Notes: generated by a model not told the origin, from the sequence alone. A stretch of DNA of 64,000 bases from Aeromonas tecta (GCF_000820185.1 NZ_CDCA01000027.1:1-64000); one strand, 5' to 3'. Shown: positions 28,701-35,965, numbered from the stretch's first letter. Made by a program: numbers and translations.

Positions 28701-30907
28701 ATCTCGTTCTGAGGATTACCGGCCGGCGGGGTGTAGCTCTGGCTTATCAGGGCACTGTAGCTCAGCAGTGCCAGGGTGGCGCCTTGCTGGTTGTCATCGA
28801 AGGCGAGATCGCCTGCGAGCCAGCTCAGCAGCGGGAAGGCGTTGGCAAGGGATTGGCCGATATCGAAGCTGATGCTGGTAGTGCCGTCGGCATTGACCAC
28901 AGTGGTGTAGATCAGCGCTATGATCTCGTTGGCGCCATTGCGAGTCAGGGTCAGGGTGGGGGTGCCGGTCAGGGTCTGGCCGTCGCTCAAGGTGTCGGTC
29001 ACGACGAACTGGCCTTCGCCAAACAGGGTTTTGCCAAAGGCGAAGTAGTCGGACAGGGTCAACTTGATGCTGTAGCCCAGGGTATCGCCCGGCGTTATCC
29101 CGGCCTTGCCCGCGTCTATGGCCAGGGTGACCTCTTTTTGCAGGGCGATGGAGCGGGCGATGAAGCCAATGGGTTCCCCTTGACCTGCGAAGTCGATATT
29201 GGTGGCGGGAGGCGTCAGATCCCGGCTGTCGAGCGGGATCCACTCACCGCTGGCCGTGGGGGCCGCTATGGTGATCTGCACCGCATCCCCGCTGTTGGGG
29301 TTGATCACCTGCTGACCATTGGCATCGACCTCGGGCACGTAGAAGCTGACCAGGGTATCGGTAGCGGTGGAGAGGCTGCTGTATGCCACGGTAAAGGACT
29401 GGATGAACAGGCTGTCGCTGTTGATGGCCGCACTGATCAGGGCCGGGTTGGTGATGACACGGCCATCCGAGAGGGTGACCGAGGTCAGGGTGCCATTGAG
29501 CCCAGGAGTGATGGCGGTCACCTGAATGCTGGCGGGCAGGGTCTGGTTGATGACGACATTGCTCAGGGTCTGGCCATCGGCCGGGATCGCCGTCAGGGTC
29601 AGGGTATGGTTGAAGTTGGGACCGGTCGCGGTCTCGCCCTCGGGCATGTCGAGGCTGTGCTCGAAACGGATGACGGTCGGTTTGACCACAAAGCTGTGCA
29701 GCTCACCCTCGATCAGGCTGGGATCGTCGAGCGGGTTGTTGAGTGCATCGTTGCCATACTGGAAACCGCTGCGAATGCCGATGCTGAGATCCGGGGTCGC
29801 CGCCGAGAAGCTGGTATCGGCCAGGTTGCTCAACTTGGCGGTGATCAGGATAGGAATATCCGGTTGACCCTGATTGACGCTGCCAAAGGGGATCTCGATC
29901 ACCACCAGGGTATCGCCGGCGCGCAAGCCGACATCGGCGGCCCTGATGATGAGGGGGTTGCCGTTATCATCGACCGCGAGCGGATGGGTGGCGTTACCCG
30001 AGGCGTCGAATATCACGTTGTGGGTCTTGAGGGTCTGACCCAGGTAGGTGGCCTTGATAAAGCTGACCCCATCGTCTCCGTCCTTGCCGGTGCTGGGCAG
30101 ATAGAGATCCAGGTAGGGGGCATAACCGGTCTGGCTCGCCTGGTTGCTGACATTGACAGTGAACTCGAACTGCTCGCCGAGCAGGACATTGGCACTGCTC
30201 TGGGCCAGGCTGCTGTTGGGATCGGCGTTGGCGAGCAAGCGATCGTACCCTTGCATTGCCGTGTGGCTGAGGGCTAGCGGCTGATCGATCAGGCCCTTGC
30301 TCACCTCCAGATCCCAATCCCCCCCCTTGTTGCTGGCGCCGGTGTCATCGTTGGAGGCTGCCACATCGGCGCCGGTCCATTGGGCCAGGGCGCTGACCAG
30401 CGCTCGACCCGACTCGCCAGCGCCGACCCGGCAACCGTATAGCTGAATATCTGCCCCCTCGCTCAGGTGGCTCTGCCAGCCTTGCAGCTGCTGACTGACA
30501 CTGGCCAGGTTGTCGGCCGTCAGGGTGCGATTGCCGAGGGCGAATTGACCGGCCGAGCCGTGAGAGAGGATCTGGATGCTGTCGACCTGACCCAGTTTGG
30601 TCAGTGTGGCCGCGATGGCGGCCAGTGCGTCGGTCTGCTTGTCGATGAGGAGCAGGCTGACATTGCTGTCGAGGTTTTTGGTCAGCTGACTGGCCTGCTC
30701 GATGCGAGAATCGACGACCAGTAATTGGCGTGGTTGGGCGGCCTGGGTGGGGGCCCCGTGATCCGGCGCGTCGGCCGGGGTGGCCTGACTATTCTGATCC
30801 TGGTGCTCAACGGCAGTGGCGGCGGCGCCATCAAACAGAATGCGCGGCTCCAGCGCCAGCATCTGTTGTTGGGGTTTGAAAATGGCACTCGAGGGCTTGC
30901 TGACCAT
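19745..30907 (-). CDS. Giant LEPR-motif/DUF4347/VCBS-repeat surface protein (3720 residues)
   Basis: The N-terminus has no Sec signal but a LEPRILFDG motif (residues 19-27), typical of very long repeat proteins. DUF4347 covers about 60-225 and contains ILSHG (His116) and LYGC (Cys159), arranged like the dyad of clan CD (caspase-like) proteases. Residues 230-1850 are Ig-like beta-rich segments including DUF11-type pieces (SNNGPLDAFDIRLSDLLP). An SdrD-B-like domain lies near 1850-1960, then a cadherin-like domain. Eleven VCBS-type repeats of 105-130 residues follow (about 2110-3545), each opening with NDxPxA...EAGG. The C-terminal 150 residues lack RTX nonapeptides but have one EF-hand-like loop (DLNADGRLSDE, from 3658). 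Probably an exported adhesin or biofilm protein; its exporter is presumably encoded just downstream. The start lacks a good ribosome binding site. Long plus-strand frames inside it are codon-bias shadows. Confidence 0.88.
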   Translation of the reverse strand: MVSKPSSAIFKPQQQMLALEPRILFDGAAATAVEHQDQNSQATPADAPDHGAPTQAAQPRQLLVVDSRIEQASQLTKNLDSNVSLLLIDKQTDALAAIAATLTKLGQVDSIQILSHGSAGQFALGNRTLTADNLASVSQQLQGWQSHLSEGADIQLYGCRVGAGESGRALVSALAQWTGADVAASNDDTGASNKGGDWDLEVSKGLIDQPLALSHTAMQGYDRLLANADPNSSLAQSSANVLLGEQFEFTVNVSNQASQTGYAPYLDLYLPSTGKDGDDGVSFIKATYLGQTLKTHNVIFDASGNATHPLAVDDNGNPLIIRAADVGLRAGDTLVVIEIPFGSVNQGQPDIPILITAKLSNLADTSFSAATPDLSIGIRSGFQYGNDALNNPLDDPSLIEGELHSFVVKPTVIRFEHSLDMPEGETATGPNFNHTLTLTAIPADGQTLSNVVINQTLPASIQVTAITPGLNGTLTSVTLSDGRVITNPALISAAINSDSLFIQSFTVAYSSLSTATDTLVSFYVPEVDANGQQVINPNSGDAVQITIAAPTASGEWIPLDSRDLTPPATNIDFAGQGEPIGFIARSIALQKEVTLAIDAGKAGITPGDTLGYSIKLTLSDYFAFGKTLFGEGQFVVTDTLSDGQTLTGTPTLTLTRNGANEIIALIYTTVVNADGTTSISFDIGQSLANAFPLLSWLAGDLAFDDNQQGATLALLSYSALISQSYTPPAGNPQNEINEGDSFGNSASVTASLLENSTNLTGGSESDSSQTTTRIPTSQVDIALTNINGVGSPGGAVELRPGDQVTFRLSYDLLTGDYEQFKLTAYLPLPLFDLAGISWSEGSGVGQWHFGSGDTNLGNLISITNGPGNSLIFDFGSYATSALGGSRIEVEFTLRVGDQPFADQRTLDVLAQSSQVTTLNKTQLSSSDITVITSIAEPDLVIGHGVVSSSNGTVTGTTGSWKAPGSGGIPFTGPVTDINAVNGNVTGIDGADTLRLATAIENRGGGGAFDVVTSINLPAGLSFLNGSLAAANLQIYRGDGTPLVLGTDYQVSGNTISFLDAGNVATLSPGRDGSAAANAGSNLIVITYEVQIIADIQASSTLETRATLSNYASVNNGKDFTPTDLTDTASEQVAAPTLVIDFSNGDAGSSSSAGHTSGANLVIGESMGYDIRVTLPEGSTQQLSILDLIPPGFRLDTSYNGGKGYDLILTGFSGTISDPTLGGTGVGTNDGDASFSFSVSGATADNNQANNSFTIRLRLVADNVLTNQAGTSLSNGAVLHYQDPDGDVAGGSALTREVTTAPAPAALIQEPVLTISQNLTITPPPYGFEEGDGVSFNIVISNNGPLDAFDIRLSDLLPSQLSNYSLVSVIYDGVDVSSQFELVGNQLQTKANANLDIAVGKQLTLLISGVVNASATNLAQLTNQAEVQWTSLDGNLSTSADPAGERTGADGVPGNQVLNDYRAISQALIPIASGIFISRVGGVTETGGGATDASHEQVTVGEIIRYKVVALLPEGENDNYELRVSLPKGLSFIDKDQVRLALISNGGVGKGLSSSLSGSAITGADVIGNEDGSAAKPISPTLANELAGLLAAGQIEIVTDADGNQTLIFRLGDLSNQDIDDDFEGIAIEFNVRVDNNLSNQAGVQLGVGAKDYVGADPGNLVQRGASLIVYQDIIEPSLGALDKTVIAFDPTAINANTGRAEVQIHFEQTGSLTAFEPRLTDGFPGGSDYALTSLVIELGGTTYTYDSSDSGNNFGLPPGVSITVTQGGSFAVDFSQLDAGAKVTLVYRVDLPNGATIAGTDATLSWSSLPEDFTTWGGSSVGADGSASGERTGQDGQGNTLNNYVLTSNAGLGIISGTLWNDTASATTSTQPDGAGLAGQTVTLTWGGVDNDIATTTDNQLFVTTTDGNGHFSFGILPAGVYRLDGPAGTTITDASAGTLQVRIDSDGGSLGQIGISLTESGINAGQYDNGANIGYVEINDAPTLGNTSPAQSVDEDLDLNILGLSVADVDAGNGALTLTLTVAHGVLSLGNSTGLTVVTNNGGGQLVLTGNLAALNAALLTLNYRGHQDYNGSDTLSVLVNDNGQLGDKLNGDGIPGNAEDALTATSNVLITINAINDAPIANNDSATATEAGGTDNNLPGSDPQGNLLSNDSDVDIATNGDILRLGLVTSVATGNSASANSIDTEVAIVGKYGTLYVLIGGGYRYVVDNGNPEVEKLRLRSDTLSEQFNYQLLDKTDASSQASLLITIQGANDAPVAGDDTASATEQGVGQPGSDAIGNVLTNDSDIDTGDDRGISKVALGPITALSQITDVPAGSTSANGAVIIGLYGTLTLGADGSYRYQIDNSNATVQALRAGDSLTETFSYRVTDLGNLNDIAALVITINGSNDAPVATDDIGIANEAGGINNATPGSNATGNVLDNDTDPDSPNLNETQIVSAVRTGTTGGAGTVGTLGNQLRGSYGWLTLNSDGSYSYVVDNSLAAVQALRLSSNILSDSFTYTVQDAAGASSQANITIRIQGANDAPTATVDTAIAIEAGGLGNGTAGTNPTGDVLGNDTDPDSNGEQLSVTGVSFGANNVSAGSAINGLYGTLTLNGDGSYSYVLDNTNTTVQALLPGEVLTEQFGYQITDLGGLTSASTLTITIEGRNDSPIAVVDTGTAVEAGGVNNGTPGSNATGNVLTNDTDPESANPNESKTVSAVSTSGGTAGTLGTQLRGSYGWLTLNADGSYSYAIDNSLAAVQALRLSSNTLSDSFTYSMQDANGASSQASITISIQGANDAPTATADTAIAIEAGGLGNGTAGTNPTGDVLGNDTDPDSNGEQLSVTGVSFGANNVAAGSAINGLYGTLTLNGDGSYSYVLDNANVTVQALLPGEVLTEQFGYQITDLGGLASASTLTITIEGRNDNPIAVADTGTAVEAGGVNNGTPGSNATGNVLGNDLDPESTNPNESKTVSAVSTGSGTTGTLGTQLRGNYGWLTLNADGSYSYVVDNSLAAVQALRTSADVLTDDFGYSMRDANGAISQTTLTIRIEGANDTPVAQNNIGIAVADNGVGNVVNPSGNLLANDGDVDGGDGLTLTAGRTGEEAAGGALAPVSLGNPRVLIGQYGTLTLYLNGDYQYVLDIGNAAVLNLGPLQTLEDYFTYQAQDLAGAVDLAQLAIVIRGRNDAPVANPDEAQVVEAGGLNNAQPGLDPSGNVLSNDTDLENDPLTITLVQNAAGQSASLGTVLRGRYGDLVMNTDGSWHYRLDNSLAEVQALRGPDQTLTEVFNYQISDIWGVGSASSLTLTIRGSNDTPIAVDDQASAIEAGGVHNGTAGVDPGGNVLDNDSDVDSQANGETKTVLTVSNATGASVNAGQTLQGRYGQLILNADGSYRYLVDNGNPEVEALRSASQTLTEVFSYRMRDQAGAFSDARLTVVIQGANDNPVARDDSAVASDQVQPPHTSGNVLPNDGDVDANDPLRVTAVRSGAEDGSGNTGALGQPLAGRYGWLTLNADGSYSYTIDLTNREVLAAAGLGQVLQDVFTYTLTDGSDASDQAQLVIHLNISAPYVPPPDEGPLGPHYQGMSTNESTTLSYPDVNPAVFVTPVVQNISLLLGASAERADGSQLFFGLTPEIHSQSIGQGLGQLDGTFVSQSVQESSLAQELELATFLGRHGRVDLNADGRLSDESVFAMTPQEMRPHVSGERASKASSFTRQLQDAAGRHIAGINRNATITTKSGT
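20270..24560 (-). repeat. Eleven-copy VCBS-type repeat array inside the giant protein gene
   Basis: Eleven imperfect repeats of about 315-390 bases. In gene order, repeats 3, 5 and 7 are one type and 4 and 6 another, giving an A-B-A-B-A block. Outer repeats are more diverged. Confidence 0.88.
21809..23344 (-). repeat. Recent 768-base tandem duplication within the VCBS array
   Basis: Segments of about 768 bases (approx. 22577-23344 and 21809-22576), each encoding a 126- plus a 130-residue repeat, are nearly identical. For example, the stretches from 22276 and 23044 align with only scattered changes. Exact boundaries are uncertain because the pattern extends as A-B-A-B-A. Confidence 0.8.
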
Positions 30908-31052
30908 GGCTATCGCATCCGTGCGGTAGTAGATGGTGTTAAGTTATGTCACATTCTCTCAGCATTTTCTAATACTGGATGAGGATGAGATACATCCTCG
31001 CAATAGCGCTATGAGGGGCAGGGTATGACACCCATTCAGGGCGTCAGTGGCA

Positions 31053-32411
31053 TCAAGGAAGTGTCATCTGGAATCTGGCACCACCGAGGGGGGACTCGTC
31101 CACCGAGATCTTGCCGCCATAGCTGTGCACTATCTCGGTGACCACCGCAAGGCCGATGCCCTGACCGGGGGAGCTGTCGGCCCGCACCCCACGCTGGAAG
31201 ATCTGTTCAGATTTTCCGGGAGCGATGCCGGGGCCGTCATCTTCCACCAGGATGAGCAGGCCGCTGCCCTGGCGACGTACCTGCACCTGCACCTCGCTGA
31301 TGGCAAATTTGCAGGCGTTGTCCAGCAGGTTGCCCATCAGCTCCATCAGATCGCCCTGTTCACCACTGAAGAAAACATCGTCATCAAAGTGGAAACGAGT
31401 CTGCAGCTTCTTGTGGCGATAGACCTTGGCGAGGCTTGCCAGCAACTTTTCGATGAGCGGTACCGGCTCGGTGCCCTTGCTGGCAAGGCGCTTGCGACCG
31501 GTGACCGCCCGGCGCAGCTGGTACTGGATGATCTGATCCATGGTGGTGATCTGTTCATTGATGTTGTCGTGCACGGCGTGACCCTGCTTGACCTCCTGCG
31601 CGGTGATCTGGATGAGGGCGAGGCGGGTCTTCAGGCTATGAGCCAGATCGTTTAGCGCATGCTGGTAACGTTGGGTCTGCTGGCGTTCGTTCTCCAGCAA
31701 CTGGTTGACCGACTCGGTCAGCGGCAGCAGTTCACGTTCATAGTCGCTGGAGAGCGCCTCGCGTTTACCCGCGCGGATCTCGTCTATCTGGCGCGCCATG
31801 GTACGCAGAGAGGAAAGGCTCCAGAAGCTGGTCAGCAGCAACAGGGCGCCGAGCAGGCAGTAGGAGAGCAGCGCCTGGCGGATGCACTGGTAGAGATACT
31901 CCTGGGTCTGGGCCTGATAACGCTTGGCGGAGTCGACCATCACCACGTAGTAGGTGGTGGGACCGTCACCGTGATTGCGCAAAAAGCGCAGGCTGTAGAT
32001 GAAGTAGCTCTCACCGTTCTTGATGGTGTGCAACTTGAAGAAATAATCCTGATCCAGGCCACCCAGGTACTTCATCAGATCCTGACAGATGGTGCCCTTG
32101 ATGGTGATCACTTCCGGCATGTGCAGACTGGACCAGCTCAGTTCGCCATCCGAGCGGCAGATGAGGGTGTCGAGGTTGGGATCGATGGCGTCTGGCGCTA
32201 TGTTGCCAAGATCCGTGATGGCGTGGGGATCTGGCTGCTTGGAGGAGAACAGCTTGGAGAGGTTCTCCTGCATGCGGGTACTGGCTTTTTGCGCCTGCTC
32301 CTCGGTGTGGCCGAGGTAGAGGATATAGACGGAGAAGGCCATGATGATCGCGATCACCAGCATGGCACTCATCATCAGCTTGATGTGCAGTGAGCGGCGG
32401 ATCAGTTGCAT
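31053..32411 (-). CDS. phoQ: PhoQ sensor histidine kinase
   Basis: 452 residues, somewhat shorter than E. coli PhoQ (486). Two membrane segments (about 12-33 and 180-200) flank a periplasmic sensor domain. HAMP-like linker, then H-box LAHSLKTRLA with His258 as the likely phosphorylation site, N-box NLLDNACKF, and G boxes VEDDGPGIAPG and GQGIGLAVV. The acidic patch of the E. coli sensor (EDDDDAE) is not visible, so ligand response may differ. It lies 39 bases downstream of phoP and directly upstream of the giant protein gene on the same strand. PhoPQ usually responds to low divalent cations, low pH or cationic peptides. Confidence 0.9.
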   Translation of the reverse strand: MQLIRRSLHIKLMMSAMLVIAIIMAFSVYILYLGHTEEQAQKASTRMQENLSKLFSSKQPDPHAITDLGNIAPDAIDPNLDTLICRSDGELSWSSLHMPEVITIKGTICQDLMKYLGGLDQDYFFKLHTIKNGESYFIYSLRFLRNHGDGPTTYYVVMVDSAKRYQAQTQEYLYQCIRQALLSYCLLGALLLLTSFWSLSSLRTMARQIDEIRAGKREALSSDYERELLPLTESVNQLLENERQQTQRYQHALNDLAHSLKTRLALIQITAQEVKQGHAVHDNINEQITTMDQIIQYQLRRAVTGRKRLASKGTEPVPLIEKLLASLAKVYRHKKLQTRFHFDDDVFFSGEQGDLMELMGNLLDNACKFAISEVQVQVRRQGSGLLILVEDDGPGIAPGKSEQIFQRGVRADSSPGQGIGLAVVTEIVHSYGGKISVDESPLGGARFQMTLP

Positions 32412-32450
32412 GGGCTTCTCTTAACGGTTATTGCGGTGTGAATGGCACGC

Positions 32451-33125
32451 TTAGCTGCATGACAGGTTGAAGATGTAGCCTTGGCGACGGATGGTCGAGA
32501 TAGGGGCGATCGTCCCTTCGGGATCCAGCTTTTTGCGCAGGCGACTCACCATGACTTCGATGGTGTTCGGATCCCCTTCACCATCGCCGTAGAGCTGGTC
32601 TAGCAGTTGTTGCTTGGACACCACCTGGCGGGCGTTACGCATCAGGTATTCCAGGATCAGATACTCGAAGCTGGTCAGCACAGTGACTTCACCGGCAATG
32701 GTCAGCTCCTTGCGGGACAGATCCAGCTCATAGTCACCCGCTTTCACCCTGGGGGAGATAAAACCAGCACTGCGGCGCACCAAGGCATTGAGACGGGCCA
32801 GCAGTTCATCTTTTTGGAACGGCTTGACCAGATAATCATCTGCGCCCGCTTCTAGTCCTTCCACCTTGTCTTGCCAGCTACCGCGAGCGGTCAACACTAT
32901 GATGGGGAAGGGGATCTGCTGCTCTCTCAGCTGATTGATGAGCTGCAGACCGTCCATGTCTGGCAGGCCGAGGTCGATGATGGCCACGTCGATGGGGTAG
33001 TCGCGTGCGTAGTGCAAGGCTATCTGGGCACTGTCGGTGCTGTGGACCTGATTCTGGGCTTCGGTCAGCAGCGTGGTGAGATGGTGATTGAGCAGCTTGT
33101 CGTCTTCGACCAATAGGATTTTCAT
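32451..33125 (-). CDS. phoP: PhoP response regulator
   Basis: 224 residues, the normal PhoP length. Receiver domain with the acidic pocket LLVEDD, phosphoacceptor Asp51 in IIDLGLPDMDG, the switch LTARGSW and Lys in YLVKPF. C-terminal OmpR/PhoB winged helix (LTSFEYLILEYLMRN, EVMVSRLRKKLDPEG, TIRRQGYIF). The start MKILLVEDD at 33125 matches relatives; the frame extends 11 codons upstream without a clear ribosome binding site at either point. It forms an operon with phoQ. Confidence 0.93.
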   Translation of the reverse strand: MKILLVEDDKLLNHHLTTLLTEAQNQVHSTDSAQIALHYARDYPIDVAIIDLGLPDMDGLQLINQLREQQIPFPIIVLTARGSWQDKVEGLEAGADDYLVKPFQKDELLARLNALVRRSAGFISPRVKAGDYELDLSRKELTIAGEVTVLTSFEYLILEYLMRNARQVVSKQQLLDQLYGDGEGDPNTIEVMVSRLRKKLDPEGTIAPISTIRRQGYIFNLSCS

Positions 33126-33821
33126 AAGATGCATGATGATGAGGGTCCAGGCTGTCAATTAGAGGGTGTATGGAGAGGAGAGTCAATCCGGATCCTAAAC
33201 AGGCACCCCTGTATCGGGACTGAATCACATGCTTCTTTATTTCTGCCTCAGTTTCCTTGTTATGGCATCAATGCTTATGAATCTGGTGTGAAGAGTTCAA
33301 TGGGCATCTAAGGCAATAGCTCAGCGCTCTTAGTGCAACTTTGCGACTATTCTGATCGCACGAGTTTGGTCTGCGTACATGTGTTTGGGAGTGCTCAGTA
33401 TCTGTATTCACCCCTTGAAACAGCAGCTAAACGGTTATGGTCAGACCATTAGCTATCTGTAATTATTTGAAAAAAAAGCTATTCTGTCCTCTCAGTCAGG
33501 TTCTGGAAGTAGAGTGTTTCCATGTAATGGGAGCACATACTCCGGGGGGGGGAGTAAATCACTCCTTTGTAGGGAATATTTGAATCCCTTATAGGATGGA
33601 TGGTTTCCTATGTTTTGACTGTTAATCTTTGGGCTAAACGAGATAGAATCTGACCCGGAATCGGGTGTAGGGCCTTGGTTGCCCAAGATGTGAACAATGT
33701 ATGCTCTCGGAATACTCAGATGTGCAACGTCATTTGATACCATTGTAACACATCAACCAATACAAGAAGCTGGAGGATATGATGGCCAACAGCACACACA
33801 ATCAGGTTAAAAGCAGCATGT

Positions 33822-33852
33822 TGGGAGCTGTAACTCACTGCGGTAGCTAACG
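33822..33852 (+). promoter_or_regulatory. JUMPStart element with ops core (RfaH recruitment)
   Basis: The stretch TGGGAGCTGTAACTCACTGC then GGTAGCTAAC closely follows the enterobacterial JUMPStart sequence, including AGCTGTAA and the ops core GCGGTAGC (33840-33847). It lies 140 bases upstream of rmlB, the expected place for RfaH-mediated antitermination of a long polysaccharide operon. Confidence 0.8.
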
Positions 33853-33879
33853 CTTTTCTCGCCTTCGTTAAGTATGTTG

Positions 33880-33909
33880 TATGGCTTTCTATGGCTTTCT
33901 ATGGCTTCA
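33880..33909 (+). repeat. Triple 10-base direct repeat in the O-antigen leader
   Basis: TATGGCTTTC is repeated in tandem (third copy ends TATGGCTTCA). It lies between the ops element and rmlB. Confidence 0.85.
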
Positions 33910-33992
33910 AGAGGCACAGGCCCCACGTAGTGCGTATCTTGCATCTCCCATATCACCAGTTACCTCGTCAGAGTGTCAGAGTACTTATCAAT

Positions 33993-35078
33993 ATGAAAAT
34001 TCTCGTTACCGGTGGTGCCGGCTTTATAGGTTCTGCTGTTGTTCGCCATATCATCCGTGATACCCAAGACTCTGTGGTCAATCTCGATAAACTGACCTAT
34101 GCGGGCAACCTGGAGTCCTTGGCGGAGGTATCTGCCAGCGATCGTTATGTATTCGAACAGGTTGATATCTGCAACCGCACCGAGCTGGATCGGGTGTTTG
34201 CAACCCATCAGCCCGACGCCGTGATGCACCTGGCCGCCGAGAGCCATGTCGACCGCTCCATCACCGGGCCTGCCGACTTCATCGAGACCAATATTGTCGG
34301 CACCTATGTGTTGCTGGAAGCCGCTCGCGCCTATTGGAACGATCTGGACGAGACACGCAAGCCGGCCTTCCGCTTCCACCATATCTCCACCGACGAGGTG
34401 TATGGCGACCTGCCCCATCCGGATGAGGTGAATGCAGGTGAGACTCTGCCACTCTTTACCGAGGCTACGCCTTACGCGCCCAGCAGCCCTTATTCTGCTT
34501 CCAAGGCATCGAGCGATCACTTGGTACGTGCTTGGCGCCGGACTTACGGCCTGCCGACTCTGGTTACTAACTGCTCCAACAACTACGGTCCCTATCACTT
34601 CCCCGAGAAGCTGATCCCGTTGGTGATCTTGAATGCCCTTGATGGCAAGCCCCTGCCGATTTATGGCAAGGGTGATCAGATCCGTGACTGGCTTTATGTC
34701 GAAGATCATGCTCGCGCACTGTATACCGTCGTCACCACTGGGGTTGTCGGTGAGACCTACAACATCGGTGGTCACAACGAGAAGCAGAACCTGGAGGTGG
34801 TACATACCATCTGCGATCTGCTCGATGAACTGGTGCCCAAGGCGGGTTCTTACCGTGATCAAATTACCTATGTCACCGATCGCCCCGGCCATGACCGCCG
34901 TTATGCCATCGATGCCAGCAAGATGAGTGCCGAGCTTGATTGGCAGCCACAAGAGATCTTCGAGTCAGGCATTCGCAAGACGGTACAGTGGTATCTGGAT
35001 AACCAGCAATGGGTCAACAACGTCAAGAGCGGTGCCTATCAATCCTGGATCGCGCAGAATTACGGGGAACGTGCCTGA
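33993..35078 (+). CDS. rmlB: dTDP-glucose 4,6-dehydratase
   Basis: 361 residues. Second step of dTDP-L-rhamnose synthesis: dTDP-glucose to dTDP-4-keto-6-deoxyglucose, NAD-dependent. Rossmann motif VTGGAGFIG at residue 5, catalytic STDEVYGD and [11 protein letters not shown] (YxxxK). The start at 33993 (MKILVTGG) matches family members; the frame runs 34 codons further upstream through the repeat region without similarity. First gene of the O-antigen operon; overlaps rmlD by one base (TGATG). Confidence 0.97.
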   Translation: MKILVTGGAGFIGSAVVRHIIRDTQDSVVNLDKLTYAGNLESLAEVSASDRYVFEQVDICNRTELDRVFATHQPDAVMHLAAESHVDRSITGPADFIETNIVGTYVLLEAARAYWNDLDETRKPAFRFHHISTDEVYGDLPHPDEVNAGETLPLFTEATPYAPSSPYSASKASSDHLVRAWRRTYGLPTLVTNCSNNYGPYHFPEKLIPLVILNALDGKPLPIYGKGDQIRDWLYVEDHARALYTVVTTGVVGETYNIGGHNEKQNLEVVHTICDLLDELVPKAGSYRDQITYVTDRPGHDRRYAIDASKMSAELDWQPQEIFESGIRKTVQWYLDNQQWVNNVKSGAYQSWIAQNYGERA

Positions 35079-35965
35079 TGCATATTCTGCTGTTTGGTAA
35101 GAATGGTCAGGTCGGCTGGGAGCTGCAGCGGGCTTTGGCACCACTGGGCCGTGTTACCGCCGTGGATTTCGACTCTGTGGAGTATTGCGGTGATTTCAGC
35201 AACCCGGCCGGGGTAGCAGAGACAGTCCGTTTGCTCAAGCCGGATGTGATTGTCAATGCTGCGGCCCATACCGCCGTTGACAAGGCCGAAAGCGAACGGG
35301 CCTTTGCCGAACTGCTTAATGCCACCAGTGTCGCAGCGATTGCAAAAGAGGCCGAAACGCTTGGTGCCTGGCTGGTACACTACTCCACTGACTATGTGTT
35401 CAATGGCAGTGGTGAAAGGCCCTGGCTTGAGAGCGATCCGACGGCCCCCCTTAACGTATATGGTGAAACCAAGCTGGCAGGGGAGCATGCAGCAGCACAT
35501 TGTTCTCGCCATCTTATCTTTCGGACCAGCTGGGTGTATGCCGCCCGTGGTGCCAACTTTGCCAAGACCATGCTGCGGTTTGGCAAGGAGCGTAGCGAAA
35601 TGTCGGTTATCAATGACCAGTTTGGTGCGCCGACTGGAGCCGAGTTGCTGGCCGACTGCACCGCTCACGCGATCCGTTTTGCACAGGATAAGCCAGAGGT
35701 AGCGGGCCTTTACCACCTGATCGCTTCCGGTACCACCACCTGGTTTGACTATGCCCAGCGGGTGTTTGCCAAAGCCCGTGAAGCGGGTATCGAGTTGGAG
35801 GTCAGTCAGGTCAATGCTGTCCCGACCAGTGCATTTCCAACACCTGCCAAGCGTCCTCACAATTCACGGCTTGATACGAGCAAATTTCAGCGTACCTTCA
35901 ACTTGGTACTGCCAGACTGGACAGTCGGTGTTGAAAGGATGTTGGCCGAGATCCTCGGTAAGTAA
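35078..35965 (+). CDS. rmlD: dTDP-4-dehydrorhamnose reductase
   Basis: 295 residues. It reduces dTDP-4-keto-L-rhamnose to dTDP-L-rhamnose with NAD(P)H. N-terminal LLFGKNGQVGWELQ dinucleotide-binding motif, STDYVFNG, and YGETKLAGE with the YxxxK pair. Its start overlaps the rmlB stop; the longer frame upstream lies within rmlB. Confidence 0.96.
   Translation: MHILLFGKNGQVGWELQRALAPLGRVTAVDFDSVEYCGDFSNPAGVAETVRLLKPDVIVNAAAHTAVDKAESERAFAELLNATSVAAIAKEAETLGAWLVHYSTDYVFNGSGERPWLESDPTAPLNVYGETKLAGEHAAAHCSRHLIFRTSWVYAARGANFAKTMLRFGKERSEMSVINDQFGAPTGAELLADCTAHAIRFAQDKPEVAGLYHLIASGTTTWFDYAQRVFAKAREAGIELEVSQVNAVPTSAFPTPAKRPHNSRLDTSKFQRTFNLVLPDWTVGVERMLAEILGK

Larger units (their letters stand above)
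33126..33992. other. Long intergenic region: phoP promoter and O-antigen operon leader
   Basis: About 870 bases separating divergent phoP and rmlB. It contains a run of nine G (33544-33552) flanked by ACTCC and GGAGT, a JUMPStart/ops element (33822-33852) and a triple ATGGCTTTCT repeat (about 33880-33909). An 83-codon minus-strand frame (33492-33743) has no recognisable similarity and is not called. The length fits an untranslated leader of an RfaH-controlled operon. Confidence 0.6.

Noticed and set aside
22268..30277. Very long plus-strand open frames (697, 853 and 497 codons) opposite the giant protein gene
   Set aside because: Their translations are low-complexity G/A/V/I-rich shadows of the repeat array, arising from its codon bias. 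No ribosome binding sites or known domains; the minus-strand frame has clear domain structure.
33492..33743. 83-codon minus-strand frame in the O-antigen leader
   Set aside because: No similarity, no ribosome binding site, and its end overlaps the G9 tract region.
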